The notes under the pieces: generated by a model | The model's database searches: none | Told to the model about the DNA's origin: nothing | What the model saw: only the letters and a program-made list of their open reading frames with translations | Shown here: positions 1-6,954 of the stretch, piece by piece | Layout: each line of letters starts with the position of its first letter | Position numbering within the stretch: the stretch's first letter is position 1 | DNA from: Pseudomonadota bacterium | GTDB lineage: Bacteria; Pseudomonadota; Gammaproteobacteria; Arenicellales; Poriferihabitantaceae | Direction of reading: 5' to 3' | DNA: 9,063 bases | Assembly (NCBI GenBank): GCA_024226105.1 | Contig: JAAELZ010000717.1 | Span: forward strand, 1-9,063 | Position numbers and translations under genes: made by a program

Positions 1-435
1 AAAGGAGCCATCGGCGCACTGGACAGCGATGTGCAACGCCAGCTGGCTGCTCAATTCACCGAACACGTGCTTGAACTGACCGACGACAGCCGTATTGCTA
101 ATGGTGCCGGAGTGGCATCTGATCCGGGGGCGAGCGAAGCCGAACTGACCGCCAGCTTTAAAACCGTTAAAGCCGCGACCATCGAAAGCCATACCCGGTG
201 TGGCTCAGAAGGCGACTGGAAGGCCCAGGCAGCGTACTTTGTCGCGCGCGCCTGTGAGGCGGCATTAATGCCGGAAGGTTATAAAAAAGCCGGGCCTGCG
301 CTACAGGCCGCGACATCCGCACGCATGGCACGAACCGCCTGGTCAATTGACAGTGATGAGGGTGGCGAAAGCGGCGAGCGTGAAGCACAGTATCAAATCC
401 TTAACGAATTCTTAAGTAAGCGAGGTTTATCATGA
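1..435 (+). CDS. Unrecognised helical protein in hydrogenase operon (3' part)
   Basis: The reading frame is open from the first base, so the gene starts outside the window and at least 144 codons are visible; the GTG at position 31 is not a necessary start. The product is Ala- and Glu-rich, predicted mostly alpha-helical, with no membrane segment or signal sequence in the visible part. Only two cysteines are seen (in TRCGSE and ARACEA), so it lacks the cysteine clusters of a hydrogenase small subunit or of an Isp2/HdrD-like protein, which are what usually precede a large-subunit gene. Its TGA stop overlaps the large-subunit ATG (ATGA, 432-435), implying translational coupling and a role tied to the hydrogenase, perhaps as partner or chaperone (inference). 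The helical, Ala-rich pattern faintly resembles some putative immunity proteins, but not enough to name it. Gene reality is well supported; function is unknown. Confidence 0.75.
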   Translation, partial: KGAIGALDSDVQRQLAAQFTEHVLELTDDSRIANGAGVASDPGASEAELTASFKTVKAATIESHTRCGSEGDWKAQAAYFVARACEAALMPEGYKKAGPALQAATSARMARTAWSIDSDEGGESGEREAQYQILNEFLSKRGLS

Positions 436-2153
436 GTAAACGCGTCGTCGTTGACCCGATCACCCGTATCGAAGGCCACCTGCGCATTGAGGCGCAAATG
501 GAGGGCGATAAAATTGCCCGGGCCTATTCCGCCGGCACCATGGTGCGCGGAATCGAAACCATTCTCAAAGGCCGTGACCCGCGGGATGCCTGGGCTTTTG
601 CGCAGCGCATCTGCGGCGTCTGTACGCTGGTACACGGTATCGCTTCGGTACGTTCTGTGGAAAATGCACTGAACTACAGCATTCCGCCCAATGCACAGCT
701 TATCCGTAACCTGATGATAGGCGCACAATACGTACACGACCACGTCATGCATTTTTATCATCTGCATGCGCTGGACTGGGTGGATGTGGTATCAGCCCTG
801 GATGCGGACCCGAAAGCCACCTCAGAGCTGGCACAAACTATAAGCAGCTACCCCAAATCTTCTCCCGGTTATTTTGCCGATATGAAGAAAAAACTTAGAG
901 GCTTCGTCGAAGCGGGGCAACTTGGTATTTTTGCCAAAGCCTATTGGGGTCATCCGGCTTACAAGTTACCGGCTGAAGCAAATCTGATGGCGGTCTCGCA
1001 TTACCTTGAGGCACTGACCTGGCAACGTGATGTCGCCAAGCTGCACGCCATTTTCGGGGGTAAAAACCCGCACCCCAACTTTGTGGTGGGCGGAGTGCCA
1101 AGCCCGATTGACCTCAATTCTGATTCCGCGATCAACGCCAAACGCCTGGCGCAGGTTCAGGAGATAATCAACAAGATGAAAGCCTTTGTGGATCAGGTCT
1201 ACGTGCCCGATACGCTGGCCATCGCCGGTTTTTACAAAGACTGGGGCGGTCGCGGTGAAGGCCTGGGTAATTTCATGACCTACGGTGATTTCCCGGAAAA
1301 AGGCATGGATGACCCCTCAAGCTTCCTGATTCCCAGCGGTGTCATTCTTAATCGTGATCTTTCCACCGTTCACGACATTGATATGAATGCAGCCGACCAG
1401 ATTCAGGAGTATGTCGCACATTCCTGGTATGACTATAGCGGCGGCAAAGACAAAGGGTTACACCCTTATGACGGTGAAACCAATCTCAATTATACCGGCC
1501 CGACACCACCGTATGAACAGCTTGACGTGGAGCAATCCTATTCCTGGTTAAAATCTCCGCGCTGGAAAGGCCATTCCATGGAAGTTGGCCCGCTGGCGCG
1601 TGTGCTGATGCTGTATGCCAACGGGCATGCACAAACTAAGGAGCTGGTCGATATGACCTTGAGTACTCTGGATGTGCCCGTCGATGCCCTGTTCTCAACG
1701 CTGGGCCGCACCGCCGCCCGAACGCTTGAAACCAAGATCATCGCGGACAATATGCAGGGCTGGTACGACAATCTGATCGCCAACATAAAAGTGGGCGACA
1801 CCAAAACCTTCAACGAAAAGCAATGGGATCCGTCCTCCTGGCCGGACGAAGCACGCGGTGTTGGTATTATGGAAGCCCCACGTGGCGGGCTGTCACATTT
1901 TATTGTTATTAAGGATGGGAAAATCGATAACTATCAGGCGGTGGTCCCCAGCACCTGGAATGCCGGCCCGCGCGATGCCTCGGGCGTGCCCGGTGCCTAT
2001 GAAGCCGCTCTGGAAGATAACCATACGCTGTATGATGCCAAACAGCCCGTTGAAATCCTCCGTACCATTCACAGTTTCGACCCCTGTATCGCCTGTGCGG
2101 TACACGTCACTGACCCGGATGGCGAGGAACTGGTGAAAGTCAAAATCAAATAG
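432..2153 (+). CDS. hyaB: [NiFe]-hydrogenase large subunit, group 1 uptake type
   Basis: Catalytic subunit of an H2-oxidising [NiFe] hydrogenase, 573 residues, close to the usual family length. The N-terminal nickel motif is RICGVC with C61 and C64; the C-terminal motif is DPCIACAVH with C552, C555 and H558. These four cysteines bind the NiFe(CN)2CO centre. The last 15 residues after H558 form the usual maturation tail removed by a HyaD/HybD-type endoprotease after nickel insertion. Runs such as VDPITRIEGH near the start and PRWKGHSMEVGPLAR mid-protein match E. coli HyaB/HybC and other group 1 membrane-bound uptake enzymes. It presumably works with a Tat-exported small subunit encoded upstream of the window. 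The ATG at 432 overlaps the previous stop and has GAGG about 7 bases upstream. The gene appears intact. hupL and hynL are alternative names; the subgroup cannot be settled here. Confidence 0.96.
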   Translation: MSKRVVVDPITRIEGHLRIEAQMEGDKIARAYSAGTMVRGIETILKGRDPRDAWAFAQRICGVCTLVHGIASVRSVENALNYSIPPNAQLIRNLMIGAQYVHDHVMHFYHLHALDWVDVVSALDADPKATSELAQTISSYPKSSPGYFADMKKKLRGFVEAGQLGIFAKAYWGHPAYKLPAEANLMAVSHYLEALTWQRDVAKLHAIFGGKNPHPNFVVGGVPSPIDLNSDSAINAKRLAQVQEIINKMKAFVDQVYVPDTLAIAGFYKDWGGRGEGLGNFMTYGDFPEKGMDDPSSFLIPSGVILNRDLSTVHDIDMNAADQIQEYVAHSWYDYSGGKDKGLHPYDGETNLNYTGPTPPYEQLDVEQSYSWLKSPRWKGHSMEVGPLARVLMLYANGHAQTKELVDMTLSTLDVPVDALFSTLGRTAARTLETKIIADNMQGWYDNLIANIKVGDTKTFNEKQWDPSSWPDEARGVGIMEAPRGGLSHFIVIKDGKIDNYQAVVPSTWNAGPRDASGVPGAYEAALEDNHTLYDAKQPVEILRTIHSFDPCIACAVHVTDPDGEELVKVKIK

Positions 2154-2163
2154 TGAGCTTATT

Positions 2164-2379
2164 ATGATCTACAAAAACGCTTTTAAAAAAACCCTGGGCA
2201 TCATTACGATTGGTGCAACTACCCTGCTGTTCTCATCAGCTGCGCTCGCCCATACAGGACACAGCCACATACAGAACGATACTTTAAGTGGGATTCTGCA
2301 TACCCTGACTACCCACCCCCTGTTGTTTGGGATGGTGGGCCTGGTGCTGGTTGTAGCCACTTACCTGTCCCAGGATTAG
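2164..2379 (+). CDS. Small secreted/membrane protein with HTGHSH motif, HupE-like N-terminus
   Basis: A 71-residue protein starting 10 bases after the large-subunit stop. Residues 1-29 form a good signal peptide (basic start, hydrophobic core, ALA before the cut), leaving a mature protein of about 42 residues. That begins HTGHSH, has five histidines in its first 22 residues, and then one hydrophobic stretch (about residues 52-68, LLFGMVGLVLVVATYL) before a short SQD tail. HupE/UreJ nickel or cobalt permeases also begin their mature part with an HTGH motif, but they have six or so membrane segments; here only one remains. It could be a metal-binding accessory or a small membrane anchor for the hydrogenase (inference). 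The ribosome-binding site is weak, consistent with coupling to the upstream gene. It is the last gene before the hairpin at 2393. The ORF is convincing, the function unknown. Confidence 0.75.
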   Translation: MIYKNAFKKTLGIITIGATTLLFSSAALAHTGHSHIQNDTLSGILHTLTTHPLLFGMVGLVLVVATYLSQD

Positions 2380-2392
2380 TACATTTTGGAAA

Positions 2393-2412
2393 GGCACCCT
2401 CAGAAGGGTGTC
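2393..2412. terminator. Hairpin between convergent hydrogenase and lysR units
   Basis: The arms GGCACCCT (2393-2400) and AGGGTGTC (2405-2412) form an 8-bp stem with one G:T pair and a CAGA loop. It lies between the stop of the small + strand protein (2379) and the stop of the - strand lysR remnant (2428). The T-run is weak on both sides (TTTCC on the - strand, none on the + strand), so it may stop transcription from either side only partly. Confidence 0.55.
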
Positions 2413-2427
2413 ACTAAAAGCAGCCAT

Positions 2428-3270
2428 TCAATCAATAGCGGTCATTCTGGACTTCAACATTCCCGCCAGGGCCTGAGACATCGTACAGGACTCATCGGCC
2501 AGCGTCATGAATAAGGAGCCAGATTTTGCACCTCCTGATTTGAGCTGCAATCGAATCAACTCACCTGAGTCGAGTTCTCTGTTTATCAAGTGTCGGGGAA
2601 TCCATCCAAAGGCCATACCGCTGTTGATGATTTCAATCGCGGTATGCATGCTGGAAACGCTCCAGCGTTGAGTGGCTTTTAACCAGCCCGAATCAACCTC
2701 ACCCTGACTGCCCGAATCGCTAATGACGACCTGCCGTTGCGCCATCAGCGTGCGCGAAGAAATAGACGATTCATGAGCCAGAGGATGGCAGGCATGAACC
2801 ACTGGTACAAAGGGAATATCGATGAGCTTTTCCCCCAAAAAACCCTGCGGAACACGGTACGACACACAAATATCGGCCTGGCCATTAAGTAACTGCTCTT
2901 CCGCGCCTGAAAGCACACCTTCATGTAGTTTAATCTGGCAAAGCGGAAACTGCTCTGCAAAATCACGCAGGGCAGACAATAATAAATCGTGAGGGCAGAT
3001 AGCATCCACCGCAAGTGCAATTTCACCACGATGATCCTTTTGCAAATGTTGTGCAATATTTATAAAGGTTTGCTTCTCATCCAGTAGAACCCTGGCTTGC
3101 TTGAGCAAAGTGGTTCCCTGCTCTGTCAGATATAACTTGCGCCCCTGCTGCTCAAACAGTGCGATCCCTAATGAGCCTTGCAATTTGCTCAGCGCATGGC
3201 TGATGGTCGACGGGCTTTTAAATAGTTTCTCCGCCGCCGTATTCACGCCCCCATATTCAGACACAGCCAA
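2428..3270 (-). pseudogene. LysR-type transcriptional regulator, 5' end deleted
   Basis: About 280 codons of a LysR-family regulator. Residues 2-55 hold most of the winged helix-turn-helix (NTAAEKLF, SPSTISHALSKLQ, GIALFEQQGRKLYLTEQG), and about 80-280 form the effector-binding domain. LysR proteins normally begin about ten residues earlier with the first helix (of the type MxxxxLRTFLAV). Here the frame starts at LAVSEYGG, upstream of which are only four unrelated codons and a stop (3283-3285). The only start option is a TTG at 3268-3270 without a ribosome-binding site, and no in-frame ATG is available near the N-terminus. The DNA abruptly becomes pirin-coding on the other strand at this point. 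I therefore read it as a truncated gene, probably not expressed as a working repressor or activator. The rest of the frame is open, so the damage may be recent. It was probably the divergent regulator of the neighbouring pirin gene, as with yhaJ beside yhaK in E. coli (context inference). Confidence 0.8.
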
Positions 3271-3598
3271 CCTACGCCGACATCACGCTGACAGGTGGCA
3301 AGCTGAGTTTGAATCTGCCCGACTCACACAATGCATTTGTCTATGTATTTCAGGGCGAGCTTGAACTCATAAACGAGCAGGGAAAAAACATGCTATCGCG
3401 GCACCTGAACTTGTTGTTCTCACCCCGGGTAATCAACTGGTTCTACAAACCACTACAGAGGCGCGGCTATTGCTCATCGCCGGCCACGCAAACAATGAAC
3501 CCATCGCAAGATCGGGGCCTTTTGTAATGAATACGCGCGCGGAAATCGTGCAGACCTGGTCTGAAATACGCAACGGGGAGTTTCCACCAAAAAGCTGA
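3264..3598 (+). pseudogene. Pirin family protein, C-terminal half only, frameshifted
   Basis: The C-terminal cupin domain of a pirin, about 111 codons of a family usually near 280-300 residues. The first part (3267-3388) reads PTYADITLTGGKL and NAFVYVFQGELELINEQG. The homology then continues in the -1 frame (3389-3598) as AIAAPELVVLTPG, EARLLLIAGHANNEPIA, SGPFVMNTRAEIVQ and ends FPPKS with a TGA at 3596-3598. GPFVMNT and the EPI before it are family hallmarks. No start codon or upstream half exists: at about 3265-3270 the sequence switches to the lysR remnant on the other strand. Pirins are iron-binding cupins, some with quercetinase activity, but this copy lacks the N-terminal metal-binding domain and cannot be functional. 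Truncation and frameshift are seen directly; family assignment rests on recognised motifs. Confidence 0.85.
3383..3389 (+). other. A AAA AAC heptamer at the pirin frameshift
   Basis: Six A followed by C, phased in the upstream frame as (gg)A AAA AAC, exactly where pirin homology moves to the -1 frame (next codon CAT at 3389). It equals loss of one A from an original seven-A tract. It also has the form of a -1 ribosomal slippery site, but in a gene with no 5' half this is more likely decay or a sequencing indel. Confidence 0.6.
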
Positions 3599-3599
3599 G

Positions 3600-3732
3600 G
3601 CTTGGGGCAATAATTGAAAATGGACTGATAGTAATTGAGTGTTTGCCTTATTTTTTTAGACAGAACCTGGCCGTGCACTTGACCCCGGGATTCCGGATTG
3701 CCGAAAATTGTGATTTCTTTAAATCTCGACAT
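3600..3732 (-). pseudogene. C45 peptidase/acyltransferase-like gene, N-terminal fragment
   Basis: On the - strand an ATG (3730-3732) opens a frame whose first ~43 residues read as the N-terminus of the C45 family (penicillin acyltransferase / acyl-CoA:6-APA acyltransferase-like). The key stretch is FGNPESRGQVHG (residues 10-21), matching the family's G-x-P-x-x-x-G-x-x-H-G motif, followed by a KKIRQTLNYYQSIF helix. From about 3600 leftward the DNA is the 3' end of the pirin remnant, so residues after about 43 are antisense pirin, not family sequence. The nucleophilic cysteine region of the mature C45 enzyme is missing. No clear ribosome-binding site precedes the ATG. The fragment was cut by a deletion ending at or next to the pirin stop codon. 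The family call rests on a short region and is moderately sure; its broken state is clear. Confidence 0.6.
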
Positions 3733-3750
3733 GATTAGCCGGCCATTTTG

Positions 3751-3774
3751 CTATTCATAGAGACCTTTGAATAG
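3751..3774. repeat. 7-bp perfect inverted repeat, possible operator
   Basis: CTATTCA (3751-3757) and TGAATAG (3768-3774) are exact reverse complements with a 10-base spacer. They lie 19 bases upstream of the C45 fragment's ATG, in the otherwise featureless 155-bp gap before choV's 3' end. It could be a leftover regulator site of the broken gene; a chance match is possible. Confidence 0.35.
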
Positions 3775-3855
3775 TTTAGTGGCGAAAGAAAAATGAGGTG
3801 GCGGTATATTTGTCCTTTCTGGTATTGGCCTTACACCAGCCTGTAAATGAAGCGG

Positions 3856-3888
3856 AGCGGTTCTATTTCAGCCCGAACTCGAACCGCT
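3856..3888 (-). terminator. Stem-loop at the end of choXWV
   Basis: AGCGGTTC (3856-3863) and GAACCGCT (3881-3888) give an 8-bp perfect stem with a 17-base loop, just overlapping the choV TAA stop (3888-3890). It lies where the - strand choXWV transcript would end. There is no strong T-run after it on the - strand, so it may be a weak terminator or an mRNA 3'-end stabiliser. Confidence 0.45.
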
Positions 3889-5120
3889 TAATTCGTGCCA
3901 TCGGGGAGACTTTGTTGCGAACGCTCAGAATCACTACCCCCTAACTTCAACAAACCATGGAATATTTCATCCCCACTGATCACCCCCACCAGTTTTCCTG
4001 ATTCTACCAGCGGCACCGGCAGCCCCGTGTGATAGCGAATCTTGATTGCAGTCGACATGAGTATATCAGGGCTGGCGTAAACCAATGTAGGCTTTGGGTA
4101 CCTGGAGCATTCAATGATGTCCTTGTCGGTTTCATAGGCACATAAGTCGGCAGGCTCATCGTTAACGATTGCGCCTGTTATTTCACCTTGCGCATTGAGG
4201 CTCAGTTTATTTTGCCCTGACCAGTCCAGTTCATAAAGTTCATTGCTTTTGTTCAAATTTAGAACCGGCGTCATCAATGAAGCGGCACGCAACACGTGAA
4301 TGGGATTCATGTGCGCGACAAACTCAGCCACATAGTCATTCACAGGATTCAATACAATTTGCTCCGGCTCACCATATTGCACAATGCGCCCTCCCTCCAT
4401 TATTGCGATGTGCGAACCCAGCTTCATCGCTTCGTCCAGATCATGGCTGACAAAAACGATGGTTTTTTTAAACTCCCGCTGTAAATCCAGCAGCTCGTCC
4501 TGCAGTTTGTCGCGTATCAATGGATCAAGCGCAGAAAAAGGCTCATCCATTAACAGAATATCGGCATCGGTCGAAAAAGCGCGTGCCAGCCCTACTCGCT
4601 GCTGCATGCCACCCGACAGTTCATGAGCGTATTTATCCGCCCATTGCTCCAGGCCTACTATCTTGAGCTTTTCCAGCACAATAGCATCCCGCTCAGCTTT
4701 TGGCGTTCCTCGCAACTCCAGGCCCAGCCCGACATTTTCCCGTACCGTTCGCCAGGGCAGCAAAGCAAACTGCTGAAAAACCATCGCGATTTTATGCATA
4801 CGCAGCTCTCGTAATGTTTGCGCATCACAGTTCGCCACATCAATCTGTGTCCCATCGTAATCAACCAGCACCCGACCACGGGTAACCGTATTAAGGCCGT
4901 TAATCGCGCGTAACAATGTAGATTTACCGGAACCCGACAGGCCCATCAGCACACAGACTTCACCTTGCTCTATGGCGATAGAAGCATCTGCAGCGCCCAG
5001 AATCTGCCCCGTTCTGGCGAGAATTGTATCGCGCGATGCACCCTCATCAAGCAACGGCAAGGCCCGCTTTGATTCTTCCCCAAACACAATATCTACATTT
5101 TCCAGGGCGATCGCTGCCAC
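3888..5120 (-). CDS. choV: Choline ABC transporter ATP-binding protein ChoV
   Basis: ATPase that drives choline import through ChoW; cytoplasmic, 410 residues. Motifs: Walker A GLSGSGKST (60-68), Q-loop FQQF near 115-118, signature LSGGMQQR (168-175), Walker B ILLMDEP (188-194), D-loop SALD (196-199) and H-loop H226. The N-terminal lead-in (ENVDIVFG followed by a 30-residue insert before the P-loop) is typical of ChoV rather than of simple ATPases. The C-terminal region (about 275-400) is a ProV/OpuAA-like regulatory extension with one recognisable CBS-like stretch (LVYASPDILMSTAIKI to LVGVISGDEIFHGLL). The GTG start shares one base with the choW TAG stop and has GGAGG 6 bases upstream. It is third in the choX-choW-choV operon. 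Choline is preferred over proline or betaine as substrate because of the operon partners and divergent bet genes. Confidence 0.93.
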   Translation of the reverse strand: MAAIALENVDIVFGEESKRALPLLDEGASRDTILARTGQILGAADASIAIEQGEVCVLMGLSGSGKSTLLRAINGLNTVTRGRVLVDYDGTQIDVANCDAQTLRELRMHKIAMVFQQFALLPWRTVRENVGLGLELRGTPKAERDAIVLEKLKIVGLEQWADKYAHELSGGMQQRVGLARAFSTDADILLMDEPFSALDPLIRDKLQDELLDLQREFKKTIVFVSHDLDEAMKLGSHIAIMEGGRIVQYGEPEQIVLNPVNDYVAEFVAHMNPIHVLRAASLMTPVLNLNKSNELYELDWSGQNKLSLNAQGEITGAIVNDEPADLCAYETDKDIIECSRYPKPTLVYASPDILMSTAIKIRYHTGLPVPLVESGKLVGVISGDEIFHGLLKLGGSDSERSQQSLPDGTN

Positions 5121-5965
5121 TACTTACCTCCAGGAGGATCGTCCTGTTTACAAACCCGGTCCAGCAATATTGCGATAATAACAATCGCCAGCCCTGCTTC
5201 AAATCCCTTGGCGATATTCACCGTATTCAAGGCCCGTAGAACTGGAATCCCCAACCCGGGCGCACCCACCATCGCCGCAATGACCACCATCGACAGGGAC
5301 AACATAATGCATTGCGTAACCCCCACCATAATCGTCGGCAGCGCATGGGGCAGCTCTACCTTCCATAAAAGTTGCCTGTTTGTCGCACCAAACGCAACGG
5401 CGGCTTCCTTGAGCGGCACAGGCGTACTCGATACGCCCAGATAAGTGAGACGAATGGGTGCGGGAATGGCAAAAATTACGGTCGAGATGAGACCAGGCAC
5501 CACCCCCAGGCCGAACATGATCATCGTGGGAATCAGATAAACAAAGGTTGGAATGGTTTGCATCAAATCGAGTATCGGACGTATCATTTTGTATAACCAC
5601 GGCCGATGTGCGGCGGATATACCGACCGGAACACCGACCACCACACTCACCAATGTGGCGAAAATGACCAGGCCCAGGGTTTGAATGGTTTCTTCCCAGT
5701 AACCAAGATTGATCACCAGTAATAAACTGAGGACAATCAAGGCTACCAGTCGCCAGCTACGGTGCAGAAGATACGCCAGCGCAGCGAATATTGCTATCAT
5801 GATCAGGGGATGAAACCAGAGCATAATATCAATCAGGCCCTCGATGACATAGCTGAGGCTGTCTGAAAAAACATCAAACAACTCAGCCCCGGAATCAAGC
5901 ATCCAGTCTACAAAGTTTTTAATCCATTTGCCAAGCGGCAGCTTGTGTTCGGTTAACCAGTCCAT
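5120..5965 (-). CDS. choW: Choline ABC transporter permease ChoW
   Basis: Inner-membrane permease of the choline importer, 281 residues, about seven hydrophobic segments (near 43-68, 70-88, 94-117, 136-152, 158-172, 215-233 and 255-269). The EAA loop that docks the ATPase is clear: EAAVAFGATNRQLLWKVELP at 187-206, with the conserved G and terminal LP. The amphipathic N-terminal region with acidic residues before the first segment is as in ProW/ChoW proteins. The ATG lies 27 bases after the choX stop, with only a weak AGCAGG-like ribosome-binding site. It ends overlapping choV. ProW (betaine/proline) is the main alternative family; ChoW is favoured by the ChoX partner and its short length compared with ProW. 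Confidence 0.92.
   Translation of the reverse strand: MDWLTEHKLPLGKWIKNFVDWMLDSGAELFDVFSDSLSYVIEGLIDIMLWFHPLIMIAIFAALAYLLHRSWRLVALIVLSLLLVINLGYWEETIQTLGLVIFATLVSVVVGVPVGISAAHRPWLYKMIRPILDLMQTIPTFVYLIPTMIMFGLGVVPGLISTVIFAIPAPIRLTYLGVSSTPVPLKEAAVAFGATNRQLLWKVELPHALPTIMVGVTQCIMLSLSMVVIAAMVGAPGLGIPVLRALNTVNIAKGFEAGLAIVIIAILLDRVCKQDDPPGGK
5127..5131 (-). promoter_or_regulatory. Ribosome-binding site fixing the choV GTG start
   Basis: GGAGG on the - strand, 6 bases before the GTG at 5118-5120 and inside the end of choW. It supports the non-ATG start and one-base stop/start overlap (TAGTG), implying translational coupling of choW and choV. Confidence 0.75.
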
Positions 5966-5992
5966 AGCGGCATCAAAGCCTGCTGCTAACGT

Positions 5993-6937
5993 TTATAGTT
6001 TGAGCGCTTTTTTAACTGCCTCTAGCCCGGGCTGCCCATCCAGCGTATTCACATTCATCAACCACGCGTCAAGCACGCCGGGATTCTTCGCAATCCAGTT
6101 TTGCGCAGCCTTCTCCGGCTCCTCTTCATCATTGATAATCGCGCCCATGATCTCATTTTCCATCGCCAGTGTAAAAGTAAGGTTGCTCAACAGTTGCCCT
6201 ACATTTGCACACTCCTGCGCATACCCCGCCCGGATATTGGTAAATACTTCTGCGCCTCCCAGATTCGGGCCAAAGATATCATCCCCCCCCTCCAGATAAG
6301 TCAGCTGAAAACTGCTGTTCATCGGGTGCGGCTCCCAGCCCAGGAATACCACTGCCTGCTTCTTTCGATCAGCGCGACTGACTTGCGCCAGCATACCCTG
6401 CTCACTGGATTCAACCACTTCAAACTCCTTAAGTGCAAAGGTGTTCCCGTCTATCATGCCCTGTATTAATCGATTTCCATCGTTGCCGGGTTCAATACCA
6501 TAAATTTTGTTATCCAGCGCCCCGGCATTTTTTGCGATATCCGCAAAGGTTTTAATCCCCAGTTGCGCACCGTATTCATTGGTTGCCAGAGTATATTTCG
6601 CGCCCTCCAGATTCTTCACCAGCGTTTCAACGGATTTATCTTCGCGATACGGCTTGATATCTGCCTCCATGGTGGGCATCCAGTTACCCAGAAAAACATC
6701 GATGTCTTTGTTTTTCAGGCTGGTGTAGGTCACAGGAACAGACAACACTTTGACGTCCGCTTCATAGTTCAATGCACTCAACAGAGAACTCGCCACTGCC
6801 GTGGTTGCAGTGATATCCGTCCAGCCTACATCTGCGAAACTAACGGTCTTGCATGATGCCGGCTCGGCGGCGAAGCTGGTGGATGATATAAGAGAGCTGG
6901 CCAGAACAACTGGAACTAGTGCTTTTTGTAAATTCAT
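5993..6937 (-). CDS. choX: Periplasmic choline-binding protein ChoX
   Basis: Substrate-binding protein of the ChoXWV importer, 314 residues (OpuAC/ProX-type fold), with a signal peptide of about 23 residues ending SFA. As I recall it, the choline box of Sinorhizobium meliloti ChoX is W43, D45, W90, Y119 and W205. The same residue types occur here at a constant offset of four: W39 and D41 (VGWTD), W86 (GNWMP), Y115 (AKYTL) and W201 (LGWEPHP). N152 (GNDGN) may correspond to the ligand-contacting Asn. This aromatic cage binds the trimethylammonium group and strongly supports choline as substrate. The two cysteines of the mature protein, C29 and C243, could form a disulfide (inference). The ATG is preceded by a good AGGAG with a 5-base spacer. 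It is first in the operon and divergent from betB, so probably co-regulated with choline oxidation. Confidence 0.95.
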   Translation of the reverse strand: MNLQKALVPVVLASSLISSTSFAAEPASCKTVSFADVGWTDITATTAVASSLLSALNYEADVKVLSVPVTYTSLKNKDIDVFLGNWMPTMEADIKPYREDKSVETLVKNLEGAKYTLATNEYGAQLGIKTFADIAKNAGALDNKIYGIEPGNDGNRLIQGMIDGNTFALKEFEVVESSEQGMLAQVSRADRKKQAVVFLGWEPHPMNSSFQLTYLEGGDDIFGPNLGGAEVFTNIRAGYAQECANVGQLLSNLTFTLAMENEIMGAIINDEEEPEKAAQNWIAKNPGVLDAWLMNVNTLDGQPGLEAVKKALKL

Positions 6938-6942
6938 TTCTT

Positions 6943-6947
6943 CTCCT
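6943..6947 (-). promoter_or_regulatory. Ribosome-binding site of choX
   Basis: AGGAG on the - strand, 5 bases before the choX ATG (6935-6937). It is the strongest translation signal in the divergent region, as expected for an abundant binding protein. Confidence 0.75.
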
Positions 6948-6954
6948 GATGGTT

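Noticed and set aside
393..767. 124-codon - strand frame opposite the start of the hydrogenase large subunit
   Set aside because: It is a shadow of a strongly conserved coding region on the + strand, with no motif or ribosome-binding site.
3101..3364. Open + strand frame opposite the lysR N-terminal part
   Set aside because: It is antisense to the LysR helix-turn-helix region, has no recognisable motifs and crosses the deletion junction.
3309..3527. A stand-alone 72-residue + strand gene
   Set aside because: Only its first part is pirin; after the A tract the residues are an out-of-frame reading of the pirin 3' end, and it has no real start.
3433..3599. Downstream part of the - strand frame that begins with the C45 fragment
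   Set aside because: These residues are antisense to the pirin 3' end and are not C45 sequence; only 3600-3732 is kept.
5199..5600. 133-codon - strand frame within choW
   Set aside because: Wrong-frame reading of the ChoW EAA loop and membrane region; composition is His/Cys-rich noise.
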